Source: JAFAGX01 sp035623335
GTDB taxonomy: Bacteria; Acidobacteriota; Terriglobia; Terriglobales; Acidobacteriaceae
Length of the DNA: 64,000 bases
Direction: 5' to 3'
Assembly: GCA_035623335.1 (NCBI GenBank)
Contig: DASPTQ010000071.1
Location: forward strand, 1-64,000
Shown here: one piece after another, positions 51,608 through 60,674 of the stretch
How the letters are laid out: each line of letters opens with the position of its first letter
How positions within the stretch are numbered: the first letter of the stretch is position 1
Notes under the pieces: generated by a model
The model's database searches: none
What the model saw: the letters and a program-made list of their open reading frames with translations, nothing else
What the model was told of the DNA's origin: nothing
Program-made: the position numbers and the translations under genes

Positions 51608-52612
51608 ATGAAACATTTGCGCAATGTTCTGACGTTCAACTTGAGTATGTTGTTGCTGGCTATCCTGATGCCGTCTGCTTCGAGTGCACAAATGAGTAAA
51701 GTAAAGACGGTCTGGATCATACTTATGGAGAATCACAATTGGACCGGCAACCAGGCCGGGGCGGCCTTTGGTGATCCCGATATCAAAGGCAACCCGTTGG
51801 CCCCGTATGTCAATGGCACATTGCTCCATATGTCGGCCCACGCAGAGCAGTATTACAACCCCCCGGGAAACCATCCCAGCCAGCCGAACTACTTGTGGCT
51901 GGAAGCGGGCACCAACTTCGGCGTCTTCGCGGACACGATGCCCGGACAGTCGCCGTTTAATGTTAGCGCGAAGCATTTGGTGAAACTTCTTCAGGAAAAG
52001 GGCATTTCCTGGATGGCGTACGCGGAGCCGGACTTTGGTAGCCCCGTGTTCGACGTTTGTCCGATCGATTTTACCTACCTCGACGTTGAACATCTTTCAT
52101 TCGTCTACTTCACCGACGTCGCTGGGAACCCGCCAAACCCACAGTCAGCCGAATGTATAGCGCATGTGCGGCCCTATTACCAGCTAGCGACAGACCTAGC
52201 CGGCCATACCGTGGCGCGTTACAACTTCATCGTGCCCAACGTGTGTCATGACGGGCACGAGGGGATTTCTCCTTGCGATAGCACCGAGCCCGCAGACAAC
52301 ACGCTACGGGGCGATACTTGGCTTAAGCAAAACGTGCCACTCATTCTCCAGTCCTCTGAGTACAAGGAAGGTGGCGCCTTGATCATAGTTTGGGATGAAG
52401 CCGAGGACACCGACCAGTTTAGCGATGGCCCAATACCGTTTTTCTTGCTTTCGCCCTTCGCCAAGGGTGGGGGCAAGACGCCTTACAGCAATAGCATCCA
52501 CTACGACCATAGCTCTACTCTGAAAACGTTGCAGGAGATCTTTCACGTTGGACCGCTCTTGGGTGCTGCGGCTGATCCTAAGACGAACGATCTTAGTGAC
52601 TTGTTTAAGTAA
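51608..52612 (+). CDS. secreted phosphoesterase (AcpA/phospholipase C-like)
   Basis: A protein of about 334 residues from the ATG at 51608 (GAGAGGG upstream; an in-frame TTG four codons earlier is unlikely) with a signal peptide (cleavage after SSAQ). WIILMENHNW near the N-terminus, PNVCHDGHEG in the middle, IIVWDEAEDTD and YDHSSTLKTLQE near the end are the metal-binding motifs of the alkaline-phosphatase-like phosphoesterase family that includes AcpA acid phosphatases and bacterial phospholipase C. It lies 52 bases after the receptor and probably supplies phosphate or trims phosphorylated substrate outside the cell. Confidence 0.9.
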   Translation: MKHLRNVLTFNLSMLLLAILMPSASSAQMSKVKTVWIILMENHNWTGNQAGAAFGDPDIKGNPLAPYVNGTLLHMSAHAEQYYNPPGNHPSQPNYLWLEAGTNFGVFADTMPGQSPFNVSAKHLVKLLQEKGISWMAYAEPDFGSPVFDVCPIDFTYLDVEHLSFVYFTDVAGNPPNPQSAECIAHVRPYYQLATDLAGHTVARYNFIVPNVCHDGHEGISPCDSTEPADNTLRGDTWLKQNVPLILQSSEYKEGGALIIVWDEAEDTDQFSDGPIPFFLLSPFAKGGGKTPYSNSIHYDHSSTLKTLQEIFHVGPLLGAAADPKTNDLSDLFK

Positions 52613-52772
52613 AACGCGCCCGGATCGAAGCGGACTTCCGGCGTTCGATTGCCGGGCGCAGGATTTACTTCCGAACGGCGGTCGTGCACTGGACGCGCGC
52701 GGATTTTCAATTTGGGCGGCAGCTCAGTACTAACAGTATGAGGATGTCCACAGACGAACCTTGGAGGCCATG

Positions 52773-54311
52773 ATGACAATACGTTTTGCCTTTTCTTTTG
52801 GCTATTCACAGTTCCGACGGGTGAAGCGTATCTGGTTTTGCGCAGCTCTGTGCTGTGTAATCTTACCGATTGCGGTGGGGGCGCAGGTGACCTTTACCGG
52901 AGCCCACCGTAGTGTGAACATTGGTTCCCAGGCAGTTGGATCGCCCAGCGCAACTGTTTCCTTGCCTTTCACAATCGACGCGGGGACGAGAGTTGGCAGC
53001 ATCGCCGTGTTGACCACAGGCATCGCGAATAAAGACTTCGCGCAAAGCACGGGCAGCACTTGCACGGCGAAGACGTATAGCACAGCCACCAAGTGCTTGG
53101 TCAACCTGAGGTTCACACCCCTAGTAGCCGGCCAGCGCCGGGGTGCAGTGGTGTTCTATTCAGCTGCGACCAAGACCAGCACTGCGCTGGCCACGGTACC
53201 GGTTTTCGGCGTCGGAACCGGGCCGCAGGTGGTTTTCCGGCCGGTTGCTGCGCAATCGAAGGTGGGCAGCAGATATATCAGTCCCCAGGGCGTGGCCGTG
53301 GACGTGGGGGGCAATGTGTACGTCACCGACATCGGCCTGCAGGAGGTGTTTAAGATAACGCCCAGTGGGACTCAGACCACGGTAGGTACTGGGCTTGGAG
53401 TGCCGGAAGATGTTGCCGTGGATGGAGCGGGCAATGTGTATATCACCGATAGTCAAGCCGACGCGGTATTCAAGGTGACCCCGGGCGGCGTACAGACCAC
53501 GGTGGGGAGAGGATTTTCCTACCCTGTTGGCGTGGCCCTGGACGGAGCCGGGAACGTGTTCGTCAGCGATCCCTTTGTTCCAACGGTGTTTAAAATAACG
53601 CCGGCTGGTGCCCAGGGCATGGTGGGCAGTGGATACAATACACCCGCCGGCGTGGCCGTGGATGCAGCCGGCAACGTGTACGTAGCCGATACCTTCGACA
53701 TGACGGTGTTCAAGATAACGCCGGGCGGCACCCAGACGATGATCGGGAGCGGGCTCATCAGTCCCTCAGCCGTTGCCGTAGATGCGGCCGGCGACGTCTA
53801 TATCACTGATTCTGCTACCGACACGGTGTATGAGGTAACGCCGAACGGCATCCAAAGCACCGTCAGCAGTGGATTCAATGTCCCGAACGCCGTGGCCCTG
53901 GATGGACCCGGCAACCTCTATGTGGCTGACACTTTCAACCAACAGGTGACAAAGCTCGACCGCGTAGATGCGCCATCGTTACAGTTCGAGCCCACGAAGA
54001 TCAACTCGACGAGCAAAGACAGTCCTAAGACGGTCGAGGTCGAAAACATCGGCAACGCGGCGCTAAAGTTCTCCGCCCTGACCTATCCACCAGACTTCCC
54101 GATGGCCTCGGGCAACAACCAATGCACCTCGAACACATCGCTCGCAGCCGCTAGCACCTGCGCGCTGATTATCGATTTCAGTCCTGCGTCACCTATTAGC
54201 TCCGGATCATCCAGGCTGTTGCGAGAGGCCGTCAAGTTGACCACCAACAACCTCAACGCACCCAAGAAGGTTCAACAGGTGATCGTTACCGGGAAGGAGC
54301 TAGGGGACTGA
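52773..54311 (+). CDS. secreted NHL-repeat protein with anchor-like flanking domains
   Basis: A 512-residue protein from the second of two adjacent ATGs (52773, GGAGG five bases upstream). A signal peptide (residues 1-39, ending near VGAQ) is followed by a choice-of-anchor-D/ASPM-like beta domain (about 40-150, with the repeated STATKCLVNLRFTP pattern), a six-blade NHL propeller (about 165-405) and a second anchor-D-type domain (about 410-500). NHL propellers bind proteins, glycans or ligands and rarely catalyse. In this operon it may be a secreted or surface binding protein. Confidence 0.85.
   Translation: MTIRFAFSFGYSQFRRVKRIWFCAALCCVILPIAVGAQVTFTGAHRSVNIGSQAVGSPSATVSLPFTIDAGTRVGSIAVLTTGIANKDFAQSTGSTCTAKTYSTATKCLVNLRFTPLVAGQRRGAVVFYSAATKTSTALATVPVFGVGTGPQVVFRPVAAQSKVGSRYISPQGVAVDVGGNVYVTDIGLQEVFKITPSGTQTTVGTGLGVPEDVAVDGAGNVYITDSQADAVFKVTPGGVQTTVGRGFSYPVGVALDGAGNVFVSDPFVPTVFKITPAGAQGMVGSGYNTPAGVAVDAAGNVYVADTFDMTVFKITPGGTQTMIGSGLISPSAVAVDAAGDVYITDSATDTVYEVTPNGIQSTVSSGFNVPNAVALDGPGNLYVADTFNQQVTKLDRVDAPSLQFEPTKINSTSKDSPKTVEVENIGNAALKFSALTYPPDFPMASGNNQCTSNTSLAAASTCALIIDFSPASPISSGSSRLLREAVKLTTNNLNAPKKVQQVIVTGKELGD
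53270..53990 (+). repeat. six tandem NHL coding repeats, about 120 bp each
   Basis: Six copies of a 40-41-codon unit begin near 53281, 53400, 53520, 53642, 53762 and 53881, each encoding a variant of GVAVDGAGNVYVTD followed by VFKITPGGTQTTVGSG. They are similar but not identical at the DNA level, indicating old duplications of the blade unit within the NHL propeller. Confidence 0.85.
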
Positions 54312-54378
54312 CAAGCACAAGAAGCAGCAGGAGCCTGAAAGCACCGGCACAACCTATTTCCACTGGTGCCGCTGAAAA

Positions 54379-55968
54379 ATGAAACAAGCAGCATCATTGA
54401 CGCTAGCCTGGATGTTGGTAGTTTGCTGCAGAGCCTTTAGTGCGGCGCCCGTTGTTTGGGTCGTGCCAAGCTCCTTGCATCGGGTGGGGCCGACCGACGA
54501 ACCCGATGTCAGAACCAACGTATTGATCCATACGGCACGAGGAGAATACAGATCCTTCCAGGTTGCGATGCAGGCGCCGAGCGGTGGCCTCACTAACGTC
54601 GGCTTTTCGGTCTCCGAGCTGGTGGGGCCACACGGCGAAGTACTTTCTCGAGCAAATTTGGTTCTCTATCGGGAATGGTACGTAACAGTGAAGCACCACA
54701 GTCCGACCTACAACGGACCCCCTAATCTTCCAATCACACACATTCGCACCTTCCCCGATGCGCTCGTTCCGTTTCTTGATCCCGCCACAGGCAAACCGCC
54801 GGTGGCGGCCAAATTCAGAGCGGTTCCCTTCGACCTAGCGGCCGGTCGCAATGCGGTCTTCTGGGTTGACGTCTTCGTGCCCCAGGGTACGGTGCCCAAC
54901 CGATATCAGGGTACTTACGCTGTCACCAGCGATCAAGGATCGTTCGAGGGAAAGATTTGTATCGAGGTGTGGGGATTCACGTTGCCGCTCGACCCATCTC
55001 TCAAAACCAGTTTCAACGGTGGCGGCAAGACCGTGGCCGGTGTTAATGAAGAGCTTCTGAGAAACCGGATCATGCCAGACGCCGTGGATCCGTCCAGCGA
55101 GAAGAGATTCATCGAACAGTATGGACTGAACGCTACCGATCTCGGTTTCTTTAGCGGGGTTTCTTATGGCCATTGCGAGATGTCTCCTGCGCCTTCAGTG
55201 GGAGCGATAGAAGGCGCCAAAGTGCTACATGAAGCCGATTTATACCTGTACGACGAATCGGCAGATCCGGAGAGCAGCTGTACCCATCCGGCTTTTTACA
55301 GCGCGATGATCGCTTGGGCCCAGCACTTACATCGAGCCAATGTCGATAACCTGGTAACCCAGGAACCCGTGCCACAACTTTACGACGACGGTTTGGGAAG
55401 TGGTCGATCCGCAGTCGATATTTGGACGATGCTCCCGCTCGCCTATGACAATGCTCAATCTTTTTCTCCTCCTCGCGTGACTTATGTCCTGCAAAAGGGG
55501 GACAAAGCGTGGTCGTATAACGCGCTTGTGCAAGACTCCTATTCTCCGAAGTGGGAGCTGGATTTCCTACCGATCAACTATCGTATCCAGGCTGGCTTCA
55601 TCAGCCAGAGCCTGGGGATGACGGGACTACTTTACTGGAGCGTAGACGACTGGTCGGCTGAGCCGTGGGAAAACCCTCAAGGCAATCAGAACCCCGATTA
55701 CCCCGGAGAAGGAGTGTTGGTCTATCCAGGTGGGCCGGCAGGCCTTCGAGGTGTCGCCCCTTCCATGCGGCTCAAGTATCTGAGGGACGGGGTCGAGGAC
55801 TACGAATATGTGCAGCTGCTCAAGAATTGTGGTCAGGCTGCTTTCGCTTTGGCTGAGGCTCTAAAAGTCGGCCCTGATTGGACGCACTGGACGAGAGATC
55901 AGACCTTACTGGAATCGGTTCGCGAGCAATTGGGGAATCGAATCGCCACGAGTAACTGTGGCCCCTGA
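54379..55968 (+). CDS. DUF4091 / GH123-like secreted glycosidase
   Basis: A 529-residue exported protein (signal peptide 1-22). It has an N-terminal beta domain (about 25-200) and a TIM-barrel-like domain matching DUF4091 and the GH123 group. The adjacent acid pair Asp292-Glu293 in LYLYDESADPE fits the Asp-Glu catalytic dyad used by GH123 N-acetyl-beta-galactosaminidases in substrate-assisted catalysis. MTGLLYWSVDDWSAEPW and LKYLRDGVEDYEYV are typical of the C-terminal part. The true substrate is not proven. It probably releases GalNAc or a related sugar, complementing the GH20 enzyme encoded nearby. Confidence 0.85.
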   Translation: MKQAASLTLAWMLVVCCRAFSAAPVVWVVPSSLHRVGPTDEPDVRTNVLIHTARGEYRSFQVAMQAPSGGLTNVGFSVSELVGPHGEVLSRANLVLYREWYVTVKHHSPTYNGPPNLPITHIRTFPDALVPFLDPATGKPPVAAKFRAVPFDLAAGRNAVFWVDVFVPQGTVPNRYQGTYAVTSDQGSFEGKICIEVWGFTLPLDPSLKTSFNGGGKTVAGVNEELLRNRIMPDAVDPSSEKRFIEQYGLNATDLGFFSGVSYGHCEMSPAPSVGAIEGAKVLHEADLYLYDESADPESSCTHPAFYSAMIAWAQHLHRANVDNLVTQEPVPQLYDDGLGSGRSAVDIWTMLPLAYDNAQSFSPPRVTYVLQKGDKAWSYNALVQDSYSPKWELDFLPINYRIQAGFISQSLGMTGLLYWSVDDWSAEPWENPQGNQNPDYPGEGVLVYPGGPAGLRGVAPSMRLKYLRDGVEDYEYVQLLKNCGQAAFALAEALKVGPDWTHWTRDQTLLESVREQLGNRIATSNCGP

Positions 55969-55981
55969 CCGGGAGAAAGAA

Positions 55982-57160
55982 ATGACGAACCTCGTATCAG
56001 TTCCGGCGGTAGATGCCAAAGCCTCTCCAACCACCGATTCCGAGGTGAGGAGAATCCCTGTCCCCGGAGTCCCCGAGCGGTTAGGTTCGCTGGATGCCTT
56101 CCGTGGTTTCGTCATGCTCTGGATCATTGGCGGCGAGGGTTTGATGGCAGGTCTGGCGGCTCTCGGACACAATCGAGTCATCGAAGCCATCGTTTATCAA
56201 CTCAACCATACTCCCTGGCAGGGGCTGCGCTTCTATGACTGTATCTGGCCATCCTTCATGCTCATGGTCGGAGTCTCGGTGCCACTTTCGTTTGCCAAGC
56301 GTTCGCTCACTCAGACCTATCATCAACAGCTAGCGCACGCTGCAAAACGCGCCCTCATTCTTTTCCTGCTGGGCTCGCTGCGTGAATCGGTCTTGATTGG
56401 TTCGCCGTACCTGATCGAGTTGAGCAGTGCTCTGCAACCCATCGCGATCGCTTATTTCGTGGCGGTGCTGGTAGTCCGCAAGTCTTGGCGTTTTCAGGCT
56501 GCACTGGCGGTTTTAATCCTCGCCGGCTATGCGCTTGTCTTGGCCTTGGTTCCAGCTCCCGGAATACCGGCGGGCAGCTATCAATTCAATCACAACTTGG
56601 TTCACTGGGTCGATATCGCACTGCTTGGCCAGATTCACTGGGATCGCTGGCCCTTTGCAGACGAAGGCTGGGGGACGGTATTGAGCACGATTCCAACCAT
56701 TTCGACCACACTTCTCGGCTTGCTGATTGGTGAATTGCTCATCACCCCCGGCTCGAAACAGCGCAAGGCCCGGCTTATTGGTGCTATCGGACTTGGGTGC
56801 ATCGCAGTCGGTTTCGCAATAAGCCCGATCGTGCCGATCGTCATGAAGATGTGGACGACCTCTTACGGTCTCGTGTCTGCTGGGTGGGCGTGCCTCATGT
56901 TTCTGGTTTTTTATTGGCTGGTTGACATTCGCGGCTATCGCAGATGGGCATTCTTCTTGACCGTGATCGGGATGAACGCCATTTTCATTTACATGTTTAG
57001 CAGCCTTATTCATCTCGACCCAATTGTCGACGTTTTCACTCAGAGGATCGCGCGGGCTTTGCCGAATTCCGGATTACTGTTTCAACAGGTTGCGATCCTT
57101 GTGGTCGAATGGCTCATCCTGTTGTGGATGTACAAACGAAAAATTTTCCTTAGGGCTTAA
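55982..57160 (+). CDS. HGSNAT/NagX-type membrane acyltransferase (DUF5009)
   Basis: A 392-residue integral membrane protein from the ATG at 55982, 13 bases after the previous stop, with GGGAGAAAG upstream. LGSLDAFRGFVMLW begins the heparan-alpha-glucosaminide N-acetyltransferase-like domain, and NHTPWQGLRFYDCIWPSF contains the conserved histidine and Asp. About ten membrane helices follow. Bacterial relatives (NagX) are found next to chitin and GlcNAc utilisation genes and are thought to move acetyl groups across the membrane or import amino sugars. Its place between GH123-like and GH20-containing genes strongly suggests amino-sugar handling. Confidence 0.85.
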   Translation: MTNLVSVPAVDAKASPTTDSEVRRIPVPGVPERLGSLDAFRGFVMLWIIGGEGLMAGLAALGHNRVIEAIVYQLNHTPWQGLRFYDCIWPSFMLMVGVSVPLSFAKRSLTQTYHQQLAHAAKRALILFLLGSLRESVLIGSPYLIELSSALQPIAIAYFVAVLVVRKSWRFQAALAVLILAGYALVLALVPAPGIPAGSYQFNHNLVHWVDIALLGQIHWDRWPFADEGWGTVLSTIPTISTTLLGLLIGELLITPGSKQRKARLIGAIGLGCIAVGFAISPIVPIVMKMWTTSYGLVSAGWACLMFLVFYWLVDIRGYRRWAFFLTVIGMNAIFIYMFSSLIHLDPIVDVFTQRIARALPNSGLLFQQVAILVVEWLILLWMYKRKIFLRA

Positions 57161-57201
57161 GAGAGATCCCGTAACCCTGCAGTGGGCCGGAAATACGAAC
57201 A

Positions 57202-58473
57202 GTGCCAAGCAAACTTTTGTCGATGACGATATGGGCCGGCATAATCGCCACCAGCGCCAGTCCTCCACAAAACGCGGACTCCAGGGCGACCGGGACCGCC
57301 GACGAAATTCACTGGACCTTCACCGGAGCCAACTCCGCTAGCTTCCATTGGCGTGGTACGGCAACCGAGCTTCGTTATGGCTTAAGCACGACTTACGGAG
57401 CCATCGCGCACGCGCAACCACCTAGTCCTATGCCGTTCTCGTCTTCCGGGCCATTCTGGGAAGCTGAGCTGACAGGTTTGCTACCAGGTGGCATTTACCA
57501 TTACTCGCTTGGTTCGGCCCCCGATCGAACTTTTCGCATGCCACCCCAACCCGGCCCTGCGGAATTCACCATCGACGCTGAGGGCGACATTGGTGCCTCC
57601 AACTCTTCTCCTGGCGTTCAAGGTGTTCAGCGCCTCGTTGCTGACGATCTCCCCGCCTTCGTCCTGATCCTTGGGGATCTAACCTACGGCAACGAAAATG
57701 GACAGGCGTCCGTCGACCAGCATTTCAACGATGTCATGGTGTGGTCCCAAGACACGGCGTATATGCCGGCTTGGGGCAACCATGAGTGGGATATTGCTGC
57801 GAAGGATGATCTCAGGAACTACAAGGGTCGTTTCGAATTGCCCCACCAGCAAATGTCGACCGGTTCACCAAGCCAGGGTTGTTGCGGCAAGGACTGGTAT
57901 TGGTTCGACTACGGTAATGTGCGTTTCGTCGCGTATCCGGAACCTTACAGCTCGGAAACCTTTGCCGATTGGTACAGCAAAGCGACAGATGTGATGGATC
58001 AAGCCGAACATGATCCCAATCTGAACTTTATCGTGACGTTTGGGCATCGCCCGGCTTATTCCTCCGGTTACCATCCCGGCGATTTGGTTTTGAGGCAGTA
58101 CCTAGAGCGTCTTGCGAGCCACCGCAAGTATGTCCTCAACCTCAACGGGCACAGCCACAATTACGAGCGCAGTCTTTCCCAGCGTGGTCTCGTTCATGTC
58201 ACAGCTGGAACGGGCGGCGCAGAACTCGAAGAGAATCCGACTCCTTGCTTGTTTCGCGTGTGCCCGAAGCCCTCGTGGTCGGCCTATCGCGCCATGCATT
58301 TTGGTGTTTTGAAGCTGCACTTCACACCGAGCGAGATCCGCGGAGAATTCGTATGTGGCCCCGAGGGTGGCGGAAAAAATGACATCCAGTGCGCGCCAGG
58401 AAGCGTAATAGATCGCTTTACCGTGCCGGCCCGCCGGGAGCATGGCCAAGATGCATCGTCAAGGCAAGGCTGA
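57202..58473 (+). CDS. secreted purple-acid-phosphatase-like metallophosphoesterase
   Basis: A 423-residue protein with a short N-terminal hydrophobic segment, a fibronectin-like beta domain (about 35-115, ending in the GGIYHYSLG strand) and a metallophosphoesterase domain with every metal ligand block of purple acid phosphatases: EGDIG (Asp129), GDLTYG (Asp159, Tyr162), GNHEWD (Asn193, His194), TFGHRP (His282) and NGHSHNYER (His317, His319). It should hydrolyse phosphomonoesters at acid pH outside the cytoplasm. It follows the acyltransferase by 41 bases. The start is a GTG at 57202. An ATG at codon 8 is possible. Confidence 0.92.
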   Translation: MPSKLLSMTIWAGIIATSASPPQNADSRATGTADEIHWTFTGANSASFHWRGTATELRYGLSTTYGAIAHAQPPSPMPFSSSGPFWEAELTGLLPGGIYHYSLGSAPDRTFRMPPQPGPAEFTIDAEGDIGASNSSPGVQGVQRLVADDLPAFVLILGDLTYGNENGQASVDQHFNDVMVWSQDTAYMPAWGNHEWDIAAKDDLRNYKGRFELPHQQMSTGSPSQGCCGKDWYWFDYGNVRFVAYPEPYSSETFADWYSKATDVMDQAEHDPNLNFIVTFGHRPAYSSGYHPGDLVLRQYLERLASHRKYVLNLNGHSHNYERSLSQRGLVHVTAGTGGAELEENPTPCLFRVCPKPSWSAYRAMHFGVLKLHFTPSEIRGEFVCGPEGGGKNDIQCAPGSVIDRFTVPARREHGQDASSRQG

Positions 58474-58549
58474 TGCTGCAAGCAAAACGAGGCACCATCA
58501 TGCTATGGCTGCCTGCGTTCAGATAGGACGGTGCAAGAGAGGGGCGGAC

Positions 58550-60634
58550 GTGAGAGCACGAACCGGTGTGCGCTGGTCGCTGGGTAGTCTGATTTTGCAT
58601 GGCACTTTCCTGGTCGCGGCGTGGGCAAGCGGAGGGCACAACGTGCTCCTGCCTCAACCTCAGCAGATACATTATGGGTCACATCTGGTTCGCGTACGGG
58701 GCCTAGGCATTCGCTTGACGCGGAGTCCTAGCGTCGAGGATCGCTTCACCGCGGAGCAGTTGTCGAGCTGCCTTTCCACGGCAGTAAAAGAACCCATTCG
58801 GGTTTCCCAGGGCGAAACTGGAAGCACATTGATTCTGCTAACACGGACCGGCGATGTCGGCGCGTTACCCCTTCCCGGCGAGCATCCCGGGCCGGGATCC
58901 CGCGAGGCCTACACTTTGAGAGTGACACCCGCGGGAGGTGAAGTCCAAGCGACCTCATCGGCCGGCTTGTTCTACGGAGCACAAACTCTCTGCCAGTTAA
59001 TCGAAGGAGGCGCGGCCGACGCGGTACTTCCGGAAGTGGAAATTCAGGACTGGCCATCGCTCGTGTACCGGGGAACCATGGTGGACATGAGCCATGGGCC
59101 CCTTCCCACGGAGAATGAGATCAAACGGCAACTTGACTTTCTTGCCCGCTGGAAGGCTAACCAGTACTACCTGTACAGCGAAGCCAGTATCGAGCTGGAA
59201 GGATATCCGTTGCTCAATCCGGAGGGGCGACTGTCCCAGGATGAGGTGCGGAGGATCGTAGATTACGGCCGTGCGCGGCACATTGACGTCATTCCCAATC
59301 TGGAACTATACGCACATCTGCACGACCTGTTTCGAGTGGAGGAGTACTCGCAGCTCTCTGACTTGCCACACGGAGTCGAGCTCGACCCCAGCAACCCAGC
59401 GGTGATGGCTCTTTTAGGCAATTGGATCAACCAGCTGGCCGATCTGTTTCCCAGTCCTTTTGTCAACATCGGATTCGACGAGACCTTTCAAATTGAGATG
59501 GCAGTGAAACAGCAGGGGACGACTGCTTCGGCAACGCGATTGTTTGTTAAGCAGCTAACAGAAGTTACTCGGCTTCTTCAGCAACGCGGTAAGCAGGTCA
59601 TGGCATGGGCGGACATCATGGTCAGATATCCGGACATCGTGGCAGAACTCCCCCCCGGTCTTATTGCGGTCGCTTGGTATTACACTGCTGATCCTAACGA
59701 TAGGGAGTACAAACATTGGCTGGGACCTCTGGTGGCAAAGTCAGTACCACACTTGGTCCAACCTGGCGTGACCAGTTGGGCTCAGATTGCTCCCGATTTT
59801 GATACCAGTTTTGAGAATATCGACACCTTTATCGCAGCTGGGCGAAAATCGAACGCATTGGGCGTCATCAATTCTATTTGGGCCGACGATGGCCAGGCCT
59901 TGGTACGCATGTCCCTTCCGGGGATGGCTTATGGTGCCGTAGCGGCGTGGCAATCCACGCCCATCGACAGGACACATTTTTTCTCCGACTATGCGCGGCA
60001 GATCTATCCGGCGGTTATTTCTGCGGATGTGGCTACGGGCCTCGAAAAGCTTTCCCAGTCTGAAACCGAATTGCAAGAAGTCCTGGGAGAGTCCACACAA
60101 TTTGCTTTGTGGCAAGACCCGTTCTTCCCAACATACTTCAAGAACTTAGCGCCGAATAAAAGACATTTGCGGCAGACGCGCCTGCTGGCTGAAGAAGCTG
60201 AGCTTCACCTTTATCATGCTTTGACGTTAGGGGCCGATCCCACAACCTTGAATAGCCTCTTAGTTGGCGCTCGGCTGCTCGACTACGCCGGCGAGAAGTT
60301 CCAAACACCCCCGGAGCTGGTTGATTTGTGGGGTCGAATCGGTCCCACTCGTCCAGATACCGACAAGTGGTGGAACGAATGGGAATCTCAGGTCGTTTAC
60401 CAGGATCACTCGCGCATCGTAGACCTGATGGACGCGATTACAGAACTGCGCCCACTGTACCGTACGGAGTGGCTGGATGAGTATTCTCCCTACCGCCTCG
60501 GTTCGGCACTAGGAAGGTGGGATGCCGAATACCAGTATTGGCGAAGGTGCCAGCAGCAACTGCAGCAATTCTCAGATAGCTCTCACGAAGGAGACGTTCT
60601 ACCGCCATTACAAACGATCCTCGGGGAGCACTAG
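58550..60634 (+). CDS. GH20 beta-N-acetylhexosaminidase, secreted
   Basis: A protein of about 694 residues. I choose the GTG at 58550, which has GAGAGGGG upstream and leads directly into a signal peptide (SLGSLILHGTFLVAAWASGG). The open frame begins 36 codons earlier at 58442 inside the previous gene, with a non-signal charged extension. It has a GH20b N-terminal domain (about 35-180), then the catalytic barrel opening with YRGTMVDMSHGPLP and the Asp310-Glu311 pair in NIGFDETF, the hallmark of GH20. It releases terminal GlcNAc or GalNAc. The C-terminal about 170 residues (after GLEKLSQSE) are helical and outside the barrel. Confidence 0.9.
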   Translation: MRARTGVRWSLGSLILHGTFLVAAWASGGHNVLLPQPQQIHYGSHLVRVRGLGIRLTRSPSVEDRFTAEQLSSCLSTAVKEPIRVSQGETGSTLILLTRTGDVGALPLPGEHPGPGSREAYTLRVTPAGGEVQATSSAGLFYGAQTLCQLIEGGAADAVLPEVEIQDWPSLVYRGTMVDMSHGPLPTENEIKRQLDFLARWKANQYYLYSEASIELEGYPLLNPEGRLSQDEVRRIVDYGRARHIDVIPNLELYAHLHDLFRVEEYSQLSDLPHGVELDPSNPAVMALLGNWINQLADLFPSPFVNIGFDETFQIEMAVKQQGTTASATRLFVKQLTEVTRLLQQRGKQVMAWADIMVRYPDIVAELPPGLIAVAWYYTADPNDREYKHWLGPLVAKSVPHLVQPGVTSWAQIAPDFDTSFENIDTFIAAGRKSNALGVINSIWADDGQALVRMSLPGMAYGAVAAWQSTPIDRTHFFSDYARQIYPAVISADVATGLEKLSQSETELQEVLGESTQFALWQDPFFPTYFKNLAPNKRHLRQTRLLAEEAELHLYHALTLGADPTTLNSLLVGARLLDYAGEKFQTPPELVDLWGRIGPTRPDTDKWWNEWESQVVYQDHSRIVDLMDAITELRPLYRTEWLDEYSPYRLGSALGRWDAEYQYWRRCQQQLQQFSDSSHEGDVLPPLQTILGEH

Positions 60635-60674
60635 CTCGATAACCTGGATGAGTCCAGGTGAGAGGAAATAGGGG

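Noticed and set aside
53270..53990. regularly spaced repeats considered as a CRISPR array
   Set aside because: They are in frame within an open reading frame, diverged, about 120 bp long and encode NHL blades.
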